From the NCBI RefSeq assembly GCF_000685215.1, contig NZ_ARYJ01000001.1:310001-374000 (forward strand): DNA of 64,000 bases, written 5' to 3'. How positions within the stretch are numbered: the first letter of the stretch is position 1; each line of letters starts with the position of its first letter. The translations under genes and the position numbers were made by a program. This stretch comes from Hyphomonas jannaschiana VP2 (GTDB taxonomy: Bacteria; Pseudomonadota; Alphaproteobacteria; Caulobacterales; Hyphomonadaceae). Positions 8,002 through 15,753 of this stretch are shown here, in pieces. The notes below the pieces were generated by a model. The model was not told where the DNA came from, ran no database searches, and saw only the letters and a program-made list of their open reading frames with translations.

Positions 8002-9176
8002 TCGCCGATCGCTTCGTCCATGACGCGCGTCGCTTCGCGGACGTTTTCATCCGTGATCACCAGCGGCGGGGCGAGGCGCAGAACATTCGCCCCGGCAACA
8101 CCGACCAGAAGGTTCTTGTCGCGGCAGACGCCCTGCAGGCTTTTCGGATCCGCCTTCATCTTCAGGCCCGTCAGCAGACCCTTGCCGGTGACGGCTTCGA
8201 CCTTGTCCGGATGGCTGTCGGCAATGCTTTTGAGGCTCTGCGCCAATGTGCCGGAGACACGGCGGACTTCGGCCAGGAAGTCTTCATTGGAAATGATGTC
8301 CCAGACGACATTGCCGACGGCCATGGCCAGCGGGTTGCCGCCATAGGTCGAGCCGTGGCTACCCGGCTGCATATGCTCGCCGCAGGCTTCGGTCGTCAGA
8401 CAGGCGCCGAAGGGGAAGCCGCCGCCAATACCCTTGGCCGAGCACAGAATATCCGGCGCCGCGCCTTCGGCCCATTCATGCGCGAACAGCTTGCCGGTCC
8501 GGCCCATGCCGCACTGGACTTCGTCATAGATCACCAGCACGCCGTGTTCGTCGCAAAGCTCGCGGAGGCCTTTCAGGCACTCTTCCGGCATGGCGCGGAC
8601 GCCGCCTTCCCCCTGCACGGGCTCGACCAGGACCGCCGCAGCAGTCGGGCGGGCCACGGCTTCCTTCAGCGCTTCGTGGTCACCCCATTCGAGGTGCACG
8701 AAGCCGGGCAGCGCCGGGCCGAAGCCTTCGAGGTATTTCGGATTGCCGCCGGCATTGATCGCCCCGATGGAGCGGCCGTGGAAGGCCCCCGTGAAGGTGA
8801 TGATGTCGATGCGGTCTTCATGGCCATTGGCCCACTGATACTTGCGCGCCGACTTGATGGCGCACTCGATCGCCTCGGTGCCGGAGTTCGTGAAGAACAC
8901 GCGATCCGCAAACGTGTCGCGGCAGATCTTGTCGGCCAGTTCCTCGGCGCCGCGCACACGGAACATGTTCGACGTGTGCCACAGCTTGCCCGCCTGCTCG
9001 CGCAGGGCGTCCACCATGGCCGGGTGCGAATGGCCAAGCGCGTTGACCGCGATGCCGGCGATGAAGTCCAGATATCGCGTGCCGTCTTCCGTGAAGAGGT
9101 AGACGCCCTCTCCTTTCTCGAAGACCTGTTCCGGCGGCCGGTAGACCGGCATGATATGCTGGCGGGGATCGCTCAT
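7989..9176 (-). CDS. argD: acetylornithine / class-III aminotransferase
   Basis: This 395-residue PLP enzyme matches the acetylornithine aminotransferase group in length and motifs: VFFTNSGTEAIECAIK (PLP phosphate loop), GAFHGRSIGAI, VLVIYDEVQCGMGRTGKLFA (Asp for the pyridine N) and ILCSAKGIGGGFPFGAC with the Schiff-base Lys. It would move the delta-amino group of N-acetylornithine in arginine synthesis and may also handle succinyl-diaminopimelate. Related class-III aminotransferases cannot be excluded. I took the ATG at 9176 with GGAAGGG upstream and not the long frame to 9437. The usual argF neighbour is absent; an S41 protease follows instead. Confidence 0.85.
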   Translation of the reverse strand: MSDPRQHIMPVYRPPEQVFEKGEGVYLFTEDGTRYLDFIAGIAVNALGHSHPAMVDALREQAGKLWHTSNMFRVRGAEELADKICRDTFADRVFFTNSGTEAIECAIKSARKYQWANGHEDRIDIITFTGAFHGRSIGAINAGGNPKYLEGFGPALPGFVHLEWGDHEALKEAVARPTAAAVLVEPVQGEGGVRAMPEECLKGLRELCDEHGVLVIYDEVQCGMGRTGKLFAHEWAEGAAPDILCSAKGIGGGFPFGACLTTEACGEHMQPGSHGSTYGGNPLAMAVGNVVWDIISNEDFLAEVRRVSGTLAQSLKSIADSHPDKVEAVTGKGLLTGLKMKADPKSLQGVCRDKNLLVGVAGANVLRLAPPLVITDENVREATRVMDEAIGEWDI

Positions 9177-9324
9177 CTTTTGCCCTTCCGATGTCGCGAG
9201 GATTTCTCTCAGGGCGCCACGCATGACGGGGGGCTGACCGGAAGTCAACACACCGCAGGCGGGGACATGTGACAGCAGGCACGATTCGCGCTTAAGTGCG
9301 GGCGAAGTGAATGGGAGTGAGAGG

Positions 9325-9738
9325 ATGAAACCGCTTGCCAGCCTGGCCGCCGGGCTTGGTCTGGTCGTGCTGCCTGCAGCCGCCCAGGACAGCCCCCAGC
9401 GCCTGTCTCCTCCGCTCAATGTCGTCCAGTCCCGCACCGCCCCGCCTGCCGCGGGCGGCTCTGAAGTGCCCCAGCGTCAATCCATGGTGATCGAGGAAGA
9501 CGGCACGGTCCGTTTCCTGACGCCGGAAGAAGCGGCAGAGGTTTTCGTGTCTCCGGACCAGGCCAGTGAGTTCAATGTCGAGCTGGATCAGCCGGCCGAT
9601 GCGCCGGATTCGCTGAAGATCGAAGTCTCAGGCGCTGAGATCAGCGAAACGCGCACGCCCGATGGCCAGACCCGTATCCTGCGGGTCGTCCCGGAGGATG
9701 GCAGCCCCAGCTGGCTGATCACGATTACAAAAGATTAA
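9325..9738 (+). CDS. hypothetical exported protein
   Basis: I do not recognise this 137-residue protein. It has a clear signal peptide (MKPLASLAAGLGLVVLPAAA, cleavage likely before QDS), a Pro/Ser-rich linker, then an acidic region with IEEDGTVRFLTPEEAAEVF and a C-terminal strand-rich part ending in WLITITKD. It should be periplasmic. The ATG at 9325 is preferred over the GTG at 9307 because GGGAG sits about 7 bases before it. It is divergent from argD with a 148-bp gap. It is followed by the repeat-bearing non-coding interval at 9739-10012. Confidence 0.65.
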   Translation: MKPLASLAAGLGLVVLPAAAQDSPQRLSPPLNVVQSRTAPPAAGGSEVPQRQSMVIEEDGTVRFLTPEEAAEVFVSPDQASEFNVELDQPADAPDSLKIEVSGAEISETRTPDGQTRILRVVPEDGSPSWLITITKD

Positions 9739-9743
9739 TCGAA

Positions 9744-9794
9744 AAACGATAATAGTACTTGACGATAAACGATAAGTGCTTATTGTTATTCATG
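9744..9794 (+). promoter_or_regulatory. candidate promoter with CGATAA repeats and operator-like inverted repeat
   Basis: An AT-rich block unlike its surroundings carries three close copies of CGATAA and an inverted repeat AACGATAA-GTGC-TTATTGTT. TTGACG at 9758 and TATTGT at about 9780 make a plausible -35/-10 pair with 16 bp between them, so the inverted repeat would cover the -10. No recognised gene follows; the only downstream frame is a 29-codon ORF starting at 9792, and the hairpin at 9908 lies beyond. This may be the promoter of a small RNA or of a lost gene. Confidence 0.35.
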
Positions 9795-9907
9795 AAGCCG
9801 GGCGGGACGGATGTGATGTCCAAACGCCCCCTACCTCACCTGAGCCGTTGCTTCGGACTGCCCGGTTTCCCATACCCCTGATTTCCTGATTACCCCCTGA
9901 ACGGAAA

Positions 9908-9934
9908 GAGGCGCAGACCCTTGGTCCGCGCCTC
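9908..9934. terminator. GC-rich hairpin downstream of hisG
   Basis: GAGGCGC-A-GACC-CTT-GGTC-C-GCGCCTC forms an 11-pair hairpin with one mismatch. On the minus strand it is about 80 bases after the hisG stop and is followed by TTTCCG; on the plus strand it could end a transcript from the promoter near 9760. The T-tract is weak in both directions. Confidence 0.5.
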
Positions 9935-10012
9935 CCACCGTTTGCAGCGTTTCCTCCCAGAAACTTGCTGGGACATAAGGCCGCGCTTTTGCAGATGTGT
10001 CAAGAATGTGTC

Positions 10013-10735
10013 CTAGATTTTTTCTATTAATTCCTTGGGTTTAATTGCTGCACCTGCGAACAAAACCCCAAGACTCGCCTTCGCTTCAGCTGACCATGCG
10101 GCACCCGGCGAAATGGCGAAGACGGCCTCACTTTTCAGGATCAGCCCGTCCGTCAGGATTTTCAGCCCGTTGGCCTTCAGCGTCGCCCCGGTGGAGGTAA
10201 TGTCGACGATCACATCGGCCGATCCCGTGGTCGGCGCGGCCTCTGTCGCCCCGGCGCTTTCGACCAGCCGGTATTCCCCGACAGACCGGGCCGCGAAGAA
10301 GCGGCGGGTCAGGCGCATATATTTGGTCGCGACCCGCAGGCGCCGGTGATGCGCCTTGCGGAACGCCGCGCCTGCCGCTTCCAGGTCCGACATGGTATCG
10401 ACATCGACCCAGGCCTGCGGCACGGCGACGATCACATCCGCCCCGCCAAAGCCCAGCCGTTTCACGACCTCGAAATCGCTCTCCCCGACCGGGGCGAGGT
10501 CGTGCAGCAGGTCTTCACCGGTCACCCCGGCATGCAGGCTGCCATCGACGAGGCCCTGCGCAATCTCCCGCGCGGAGAGAAGCCGCATCTCGACATCGCC
10601 AAGGCCTGCGATCTCTGCCTGATAACCGCGTTCTCCACCGATCTGCGTAACCGGGAAGCCGGCCGAGGCCAGCCATTCTTCAGATTTTTCCTTCAGCCGT
10701 CCCTTGGACGGGATCGCCAGTGACAGACGGGTCAT
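10013..10735 (-). CDS. hisG: ATP phosphoribosyltransferase, short-form catalytic subunit
   Basis: HisG joins ATP and PRPP in the first step of histidine synthesis. At 240 residues it is the short form, which lacks the C-terminal regulatory domain and needs HisZ. Visible motifs are LAIPSKGRL at the N-terminus, HAGVTGEDLLHDL in the middle, and the PRPP-binding loop region VIVDITSTGATLKANGL near residue 175-190. Its ATG overlaps the hisZ stop by 4 bp, so the two subunits are translationally coupled. It is the last gene of the hisS-hisZ-hisG operon controlled by the leader at 13510-13548. Confidence 0.96.
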   Translation of the reverse strand: MTRLSLAIPSKGRLKEKSEEWLASAGFPVTQIGGERGYQAEIAGLGDVEMRLLSAREIAQGLVDGSLHAGVTGEDLLHDLAPVGESDFEVVKRLGFGGADVIVAVPQAWVDVDTMSDLEAAGAAFRKAHHRRLRVATKYMRLTRRFFAARSVGEYRLVESAGATEAAPTTGSADVIVDITSTGATLKANGLKILTDGLILKSEAVFAISPGAAWSAEAKASLGVLFAGAAIKPKELIEKI

Positions 10736-11862
10736 GCGCCCCTCCCTTTCGCACGCAGCACACGGTCGGGCCTGACCACGCCGCCGATCGCGGTCGCGTT
10801 CGCCTTGCCGTTCGAGAGGCCGGAGACGAGGCCATCATAACGCCCGCCGGAGGCAATCGGCCGGCTTTCCGCCAGATTGGCGCCCAGCGTCTCGAACAGG
10901 AAGCCGTCATAATAGGTGAACCGCCGTCCGAAGCCGGACCGGAAGCGGCAGATGGCCTTCACTTCCGGCAGAAGCTCGCGGATCAGTTCCATTCGCCGCG
11001 CCACACGGTCAATCGCACTGGAGGTACGTGGCAGGCTGTATTTCACAGCGATTGCGTCCAGCTGGTCTGCGGCTTCGGCTGCGGTGCAGTTGACCGCTGC
11101 CAGCGCCCCGATCACTTCGCGCACCTTGTCCGGCACACCGCCCGCGGCCAGCGCCGCCGCCCGTGCGCGAAGGCCCGCAATGATTTCCGGAACGCTCCGT
11201 GTTCCAATCAGCGGAATGCCGCGCTCGGCCAGCGCCGCGCGGAAGGCCGTTTCCGCCTCTTCCGGCGTCGCCGCCTCCAGCGTTGGCACAAGGTCTGCCT
11301 CAATCGGTGCGGGGGACGCTTCGACCAGGGCCCGCACGCCGCCTTCCTGACGGAAGGCCCGCTTCAGCAGGTCTGCCGTCACGCGCGGCAGGCCGAGTGC
11401 ATCGATGAAGGCCGGAAAAATGGCAAGATCACCCGTGGCAATCGCGACTGGAACAACACCGCAATCGCGGACAGCCTCATGCACCAGCGCGAAGGCCTCG
11501 GCATCTTCGGTGGGATCGGATTCCCGGCCAAACCGCTCAAAGCCGACCTGGGTGAACTCCATCGGGTCCCCATCGGCCGCCGGCAGACGGAAGGCTTCTG
11601 CGGCATAACAATATGCTTTCGGGCCATTGGTGCCGCTGGCGAGGCGTTCGGCTTCCAGCCCCGCCACGGGCAGGGTCAGGTCCGGCCGCATGACCATTTC
11701 ATTGCCGCGATGATCCGTGAACACGCAAAGCCGTGCGCGCACCGCCTCGCCCGACAGTTCCAGCGGAATATCGGATGGCAGGATATAGGCCGGGTTCACC
11801 GGCTCGGCGCCGGAGGCTTCGAACCGGGACCGGGCCGCTTTCACGACAGCCGCATAGGTCAT
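10732..11862 (-). CDS. hisZ: ATP phosphoribosyltransferase regulatory subunit
   Basis: HisZ is a paralogue of the histidyl-tRNA synthetase catalytic core that has lost aminoacylation and serves as the regulatory subunit for short HisG. The 376-residue protein shows the class-II-like segments MRPDLTLPVAGLEA and YYDGFLFETLG, and the end ASGGRYDGLVSGLSNG-type motif 3. It overlaps both hisS (upstream) and hisG (downstream) by 4 bp. Together the three genes put HisRS, its degenerate paralogue and HisG on one message. Confidence 0.95.
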   Translation of the reverse strand: MTYAAVVKAARSRFEASGAEPVNPAYILPSDIPLELSGEAVRARLCVFTDHRGNEMVMRPDLTLPVAGLEAERLASGTNGPKAYCYAAEAFRLPAADGDPMEFTQVGFERFGRESDPTEDAEAFALVHEAVRDCGVVPVAIATGDLAIFPAFIDALGLPRVTADLLKRAFRQEGGVRALVEASPAPIEADLVPTLEAATPEEAETAFRAALAERGIPLIGTRSVPEIIAGLRARAAALAAGGVPDKVREVIGALAAVNCTAAEAADQLDAIAVKYSLPRTSSAIDRVARRMELIRELLPEVKAICRFRSGFGRRFTYYDGFLFETLGANLAESRPIASGGRYDGLVSGLSNGKANATAIGGVVRPDRVLRAKGRGA

Positions 11863-13340
11863 GCCTGGGCCTCGACGATGCGGCGGATCGCTTCAACCAT
11901 TTCGGCGCGCGGCACTTCTATCTGGCCCGGGCGGGCCTCGCGGTATTCTTCATTGGACTTGATGGCTTTGGCTTTGAGGGCCCCCATTTCAAGGTCCTTG
12001 ATGGTGACCGTGCCCTTGGCCATTTCGTCCTCGCCGACGATCACGACGGCCGGCGCGTTACGGCGGTCAGCATATTTCATCTGCGGCCGCATGCCGGAAC
12101 CGCCCATATAGGCTTCAGCACGGATGCCTGCCCGGCGCAGGTCGGTTGCGATGGAAAGTGCCGTGGACGGATTTTCCTTGTCGAGGTTCAGCACCACGAC
12201 CGGCCCGTCCAGCTTGCCGGTCTCACCCATGATCTGAAGGGCAGACGCGAGGCGTGAGATGCCGATGGAGAAGCCTGTCGCCGGCACCGTCTCGCCGGTG
12301 AAGCGCGCAACGAGGTCGTCATAACGCCCGCCGCCGCCGATGGAGCCGATGCGATAGGTCTTGCCGTCTTCGCCCGTCACCTCGCGCAGCAGCTCGGCCT
12401 CATAGACGGGGCCAGTATAGTATTCGAGACCGCGCACGACGGATGGGTCTATCACGACATCGCCCTCCGGCGCGCCCAGCGCATCAAGGGCCAGCGCGAT
12501 GGCTTCCAGTTCGGCAAGCCCGGCCTTGCCCTCTTCCGTGCCGCCTGTGGCTTTGGAGAGGTTCGCCAGTGTTTCGGCCCGCGTCTCTGCACCAGCTTCC
12601 GCGAAGGCCAGAACCGTCTTCACCTTGTCCGCATCCAGCCCGGCGCCCTTGGTGAAGTCGCCGCTCTCGTCCATGCGGCCCTTGCCCAGCAGATCGGCCA
12701 CACCGGACGATCCAAGACGGTCGAGCTTGTCGAGCGCGCGCAGGATGGCGAGGCGGGTCTCGGCGCTCGTCGCCCCTACCCCGTCCAGCACGCCATTCAG
12801 CAGGCGGCGCGTGTTCACCCGGATCACGAACTCGCCGGTCTCCATGCCCACGGCGCGGAGCGCTTCGGCGCCCATGGCGATCATCTCGGCATCGGCGTGG
12901 AAGCCCGGCGCGCCGACCGAGTCGGCATCGCACTGCCAGAATTCGCGGAAACGGCCCGGCCCCGGCTTCTCATTGCGCCAGACAGGCCCGGCGGCGTAGC
13001 GGCGGAACGGCTTGCCGAGCGACTGGCCAGCCTCCGCCACGAAGCGGGCCAGCGGCGCGGTCAGGTCGTAACGCAGCGAGATCCACTGCTCGTCATCATC
13101 CTGAAGCGAGAAGACCCCGGCATTCGGCCGGTCGTCGTCGGGAAGGAATTTGCCCAGCGCATCGGCATATTCGAAGGCGCCGGTGTCGAGCGCCTCGAAG
13201 CCCCATTGGCGGTAAATCGCGGTGACCTTGCCGACCAGCTCCGCCTGGGCATGGATCAGGCCCTCACGCTTATCGGGAAAGCCGCGCGGCTTGCGGGCAA
13301 GATCTTTACCGGAGAGAGGCTGGCTGTCTTTGTCGCTCAT
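11859..13340 (-). CDS. hisS: histidyl-tRNA synthetase
   Basis: This class-II synthetase charges tRNA-His in the cytosol. The 493-residue protein is longer than the approximately 425-residue enterobacterial form. Motif 2 reads GPVWRNEKPGPGRFREFWQ, a form resembling the eukaryotic type and that of an alphaproteobacterial clade known for altered tRNA-His recognition; the histidine-binding GLEYYTGPVYEAEL and motif 3 GGGRYDDLVARFTGE are intact. A C-terminal anticodon-binding domain (IATDLRRAGIRAEAYMGG) follows. The ATG at 13340 was chosen because the N-terminus and length fit best; the long upstream frame crosses the leader region. It is the first full gene after the His leader peptide. Confidence 0.96.
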   Translation of the reverse strand: MSDKDSQPLSGKDLARKPRGFPDKREGLIHAQAELVGKVTAIYRQWGFEALDTGAFEYADALGKFLPDDDRPNAGVFSLQDDDEQWISLRYDLTAPLARFVAEAGQSLGKPFRRYAAGPVWRNEKPGPGRFREFWQCDADSVGAPGFHADAEMIAMGAEALRAVGMETGEFVIRVNTRRLLNGVLDGVGATSAETRLAILRALDKLDRLGSSGVADLLGKGRMDESGDFTKGAGLDADKVKTVLAFAEAGAETRAETLANLSKATGGTEEGKAGLAELEAIALALDALGAPEGDVVIDPSVVRGLEYYTGPVYEAELLREVTGEDGKTYRIGSIGGGGRYDDLVARFTGETVPATGFSIGISRLASALQIMGETGKLDGPVVVLNLDKENPSTALSIATDLRRAGIRAEAYMGGSGMRPQMKYADRRNAPAVVIVGEDEMAKGTVTIKDLEMGALKAKAIKSNEEYREARPGQIEVPRAEMVEAIRRIVEAQA

Positions 13341-13472
13341 GATCGCTCTTAGTCCTGTTTGCGCACCGCATAGTCGGTGCTGGTCCGGATTGGAAGGCGA
13401 CACGTCAACATCCGGCACGCCCCGGTGGTGGCCTGCCTCGTCTGGTCTGGTTCTTGGGAGAACACTTTAGCA

Positions 13473-13500
13473 GAGGCGCAGCCGGACCGGTTCGCGCCTC
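13473..13500 (-). terminator. his leader hairpin B (candidate attenuator)
   Basis: On the minus strand GAGGCGC pairs with GCGCCTC across a 14-base loop, shortly after the leader-peptide stop. The following sequence TGCTAAAGTGTTCTC is only mildly T-rich, so a classic intrinsic terminator is not proven. Its 5' arm overlaps the 3' arm of hairpin A (13493-13509), so both cannot form at once. Confidence 0.5.
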
Positions 13501-13509
13501 GTCGGCGCG
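13493..13509 (-). promoter_or_regulatory. his leader hairpin A (competes with hairpin B)
   Basis: On the minus strand CGCGCC-GACGA-GGCGCG forms a perfect 6-bp stem immediately after the TGA of the His leader. It shares bases 13493-13500 with hairpin B, giving the mutually exclusive structures expected of ribosome-sensing attenuation. Confidence 0.55.
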
Positions 13510-13548
13510 TCACGAATGATGGTGATGGTGGTGCAGTGCAGTGTTCAT
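13510..13548 (-). CDS. hisL: histidine operon leader peptide (12 aa, six His codons)
   Basis: On the minus strand an ATG at 13548 opens a 12-codon frame reading MNTALHHHHHHS and then TGA. Six consecutive His codons (CAC, CAC, CAT, CAC, CAT, CAT) directly upstream of the hisS-hisZ-hisG operon are the hallmark of a his attenuator leader. No ribosome-binding site precedes the ATG; the predicted -10 (13559-13564) puts the transcript start only a few bases before it, so translation is probably leaderless, as described for the rhizobial trp leader. Two competing hairpins follow at once. The frame is too short for ordinary gene finding. Confidence 0.85.
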   Translation of the reverse strand: MNTALHHHHHHS

Positions 13549-13558
13549 TACGAAAAGG

Positions 13559-13587
13559 CCGATACGGGGGCGGCCCGGCAAAGTCAA
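13559..13587 (-). promoter_or_regulatory. candidate promoter of the his operon
   Basis: On the minus strand TTGACT (13582-13587) and TATCGG (13559-13564) are separated by 17 bp. Transcription would start near 13552, about 4 bases before the leader ATG. The site falls just past the stop of the thioesterase gene (13596), in a position that fits an independent his promoter. Confidence 0.55.
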
Positions 13588-13595
13588 CCGAAAGC

Positions 13596-14069
13596 TCAGG
13601 CGCCCTGGGTCTGCCGGGTGAACGGCTTCTGCTGCCCGTCCCGGCGCTCGATCACCTTGAAAATGCCCGTACCCCGCATCAGCAGCTTGTCACCAGCCCA
13701 GATCTTGCCCTCGACGGTGAACACATCGTCCTGCCGGCCGATGACCTGGCCCTTGCCCTCCACGAAGCTGCCCATGCTGGCGCCGGAGAGGAAGTCGCAC
13801 ATCAGGCGGACGGTCACCCACCAGGTGTCGTCATCCTTCTCCACCGCTGCGCCCCAGGCCATGTCGGCAAAGGTCATGAGCATGCCGCCATGGGCATTCA
13901 TCATGCCATTGGTGTGATGCTCCTCGACGCGGAAGGCGCGGGTGATGCCCGTCTCGTCCCGCTTCTCGAACAGCGGGCCAACCTGGCGGCCAAAGCCCCG
14001 GTGCCAGGGCAGCATCTGGTAGCCTTCCGGCAGGTCGAATGTCTGGTTGCGTGAAAGATCGTCAGTCAT
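13596..14069 (-). CDS. PaaI-family hotdog thioesterase
   Basis: The 157-residue protein has the PaaI-type hotdog motif TNGMMNAHGGMLMTFADMAWG (about residues 53-73), in which the HGG segment starts the central helix. Such enzymes hydrolyse acyl-CoA thioesters in the cytosol. WWVTVRLMCDFLSGASMG continues the hotdog core strand. The substrate cannot be told from sequence. It lies upstream of the his leader on the same strand, but a separate promoter sits between them. Confidence 0.85.
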   Translation of the reverse strand: MTDDLSRNQTFDLPEGYQMLPWHRGFGRQVGPLFEKRDETGITRAFRVEEHHTNGMMNAHGGMLMTFADMAWGAAVEKDDDTWWVTVRLMCDFLSGASMGSFVEGKGQVIGRQDDVFTVEGKIWAGDKLLMRGTGIFKVIERRDGQQKPFTRQTQGA

Positions 14070-14127
14070 GGCGCCCGCTTAGCGCTGTCCGCCGCGATTT
14101 GCCAGCCCTCACCCGACGCAGGGCCGG

Positions 14128-14850
14128 TTAGACCGCCAGCGAGATGAGGTTGATGAACATGTGCGCCATGATCGGCAGGAACAGCCCGCCGCTGGCCACC
14201 CGCAACAGGCCCAGCACGACGCCATAGACCAGCACCATCAGGATGCCGATCCAGCCATACTGGAAATGCTGGAGGGCGAAGATGACCGCCGCCAGGCCCG
14301 AGGCATTCAGCGGCGTCCAGCCCCGCTCCAGCAACACGCCCATGAACAGGCCGCGATAAATGAACTCTTCGGCAAAGGGCGCGACCAGCACGATGGTGAA
14401 CAGGAGTTCGGCGCGAGACCCAGCCTGCAACTGGCTTACAAAGCTGTCGCTGACACTCAGACCCTGAGGCCCGAAAACCGCCGCCAGCACACCGGACAGG
14501 AAAGTCGTCAGGGCCACGGTCACGATGGCCGCCCCCGCCGCAAGGCCCACCACAAGAAGGTTCATGTCACCTGGTTCTGCCACCTCCCAGGCGACGCCGC
14601 GCATGTTCAGATAGCCATAGATCGCCATGACGGTCAGCACATTGGCGATGCCTGCGAGCGTGATCAGCGAGATGCCCGGCATCAGGCCATTGACCAGAAT
14701 GGCCGGCACGATGACCAGGAACTGATAGGCGACGGCCACAAACACCGCCGTCCAGATCATCGAGCGAAGCCTGGTCAATTGTGTCGCCCGTCCCTGCTGA
14801 AGGCCAAATGTCCCGAACCCGTAGAACTCCCGGACAGGTGGATCAAGCAT
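14128..14850 (-). CDS. CPBP-family intramembrane metalloprotease
   Basis: The 240-residue polytopic membrane protein carries all three CPBP (CAAX protease and bacteriocin-processing) motifs: EEFIYRG (EExxxR), FALQHF (FxxxH) and HMFIN (HxxxN) in the last 85 residues, where the two Glu and two His are the expected catalytic and metal-binding residues. About six to seven membrane helices can be drawn. It acts inside the cytoplasmic membrane; the substrate is unknown. It stands alone between the thioesterase and a lipoprotein gene on the same strand. Confidence 0.88.
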   Translation of the reverse strand: MLDPPVREFYGFGTFGLQQGRATQLTRLRSMIWTAVFVAVAYQFLVIVPAILVNGLMPGISLITLAGIANVLTVMAIYGYLNMRGVAWEVAEPGDMNLLVVGLAAGAAIVTVALTTFLSGVLAAVFGPQGLSVSDSFVSQLQAGSRAELLFTIVLVAPFAEEFIYRGLFMGVLLERGWTPLNASGLAAVIFALQHFQYGWIGILMVLVYGVVLGLLRVASGGLFLPIMAHMFINLISLAV

Positions 14851-14882
14851 TCCCGCAGCACAATTGCGCCAGACAAGCGGAA

Positions 14883-14902
14883 ACCGCCGGCATGAACCGG
14901 CG
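14883..14902 (-). terminator. terminator of the lipoprotein gene at 14927
   Basis: On the minus strand CCGCCGG-TTCATG-CCGGCGG is a perfect 7-bp stem followed by TTTCC, 24 bases after the lipoprotein stop. The T-run is short, but the position is right. Confidence 0.6.
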
Positions 14903-14926
14903 GCTTCTGAAGAGAATAAGGTGCCC

Positions 14927-15415
14927 CTATTCGCGGAAGTTCAGTTCCTGCAGCAGGCTGGTGCCGGTGATTTCCCGGAATTCCGCCCTGTCGGCATTTT
15001 CCGAGGCGAGCTGAGCGGTTGAAGCGTCGGCCCATTCCCGGAACGCATCATACTGGGCTTCGGATTCCGGGCCGCTCGGGATCCTTTCCATGATGGTCAC
15101 CAGATAAAGGTCCGGCTCACCCGGCCGATTATAGTAATTGCCGAAGACCATATAGTCCTTGATCCAGCCCTGCGACTTGGCGAACTCCTGCGAGGTGCGC
15201 CAGCGGTCTGCGAGGTGGTTGGCATAGTAAAGGCCGCCACCGGGCTTGATGTCGACACCGGTGATTTCCCAGAAGTCGCCGCTGACCAGCGGGTATCCGT
15301 CATCGGCCGGCGCGGCCTCGGCAGCCGGCTCCTGCGCGGTCGCGCTGGTGATGCAGCCAGCCAGCGCGACGGTGACCGCCACGCCGGTGATTTTCAGTGA
15401 TTGGATCAAACGCAT
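14927..15415 (-). CDS. hypothetical lipoprotein
   Basis: I do not recognise a named family. The 162-residue product has a lipoprotein signal with lipobox LAGC (Cys at about residue 20), an Ala/Glu/Pro linker, and a compact domain with SGDFWEITGVDIKPGGGLYYANHLADRW and DLYLVTIMERIPSG that could be a dimeric ferredoxin-like alpha/beta barrel. It should be anchored in the periplasm. The ATG at 15415 is preferred because GGGAGG lies 7 bases upstream. The 22-bp palindrome at 15444-15465 sits just before it and is a likely operator. Confidence 0.7.
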   Translation of the reverse strand: MRLIQSLKITGVAVTVALAGCITSATAQEPAAEAAPADDGYPLVSGDFWEITGVDIKPGGGLYYANHLADRWRTSQEFAKSQGWIKDYMVFGNYYNRPGEPDLYLVTIMERIPSGPESEAQYDAFREWADASTAQLASENADRAEFREITGTSLLQELNFRE

Positions 15416-15443
15416 TATTTCCTCCCTTAATTTTTTATTCGAT

Positions 15444-15465
15444 ATAGTTAACACAAATTAACTAT
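15444..15465. promoter_or_regulatory. palindromic operator-like site upstream of lipoprotein gene
   Basis: ATAGTTAA-CACAAA-TTAACTAT has perfect 8-bp arms about a 6-bp spacer, in an AT-rich interval (15416-15560) about 30 bp before the lipoprotein start. The arrangement fits a dimeric repressor. TTAA-N6-TTAA is one base short of the CtrA spacing, so I do not call it a CtrA box. Confidence 0.5.
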
Positions 15466-15560
15466 TTCGCCTATCTCTTGTTTTTTGGGATTATTTTTGC
15501 GTCTTTCCTTTCAACCCGAAAAATAATTCGAACCTCAGAGCCAAGTCCGCTCAAGGCGGC

Positions 15561-15740
15561 CTAAAGCTCGATCATGTCGAAGTCGGATTTCGGTGTGCCG
15601 CAAAGCGGGCAGACCCAGTCGTCCGGAATGTCAGCCCAACGCGTTCCGGCCGCCAGCCCCTCGCCCGGATCCCCGTGCTCTTCTTCATAGATGTAGCCGC
15701 AGGTACGGCACTGCCAGACCTTATAGGGCGCGTCGCTCAT
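15561..15740 (-). CDS. rubredoxin
   Basis: This 59-residue protein carries the two CxxCG iron-binding loops of rubredoxin (WQCRTCGYIYEE near residue 10 and WVCPLCGTPKSDF near 43), with the conserved DPGEGLAAGTRWADIPDDW between them. It would transfer single electrons in the cytosol, classically to alkane hydroxylase. GAGGAGG lies before the ATG. It is 13 bp downstream of the TetR gene on the same strand, and a P450 gene is divergent from that regulator, so the three may form an oxygenase unit. P450s normally use ferredoxin, so electron donation to this P450 is only a guess. Confidence 0.95.
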   Translation of the reverse strand: MSDAPYKVWQCRTCGYIYEEEHGDPGEGLAAGTRWADIPDDWVCPLCGTPKSDFDMIEL

Positions 15741-15753
15741 TGCTTCTTCCTCC

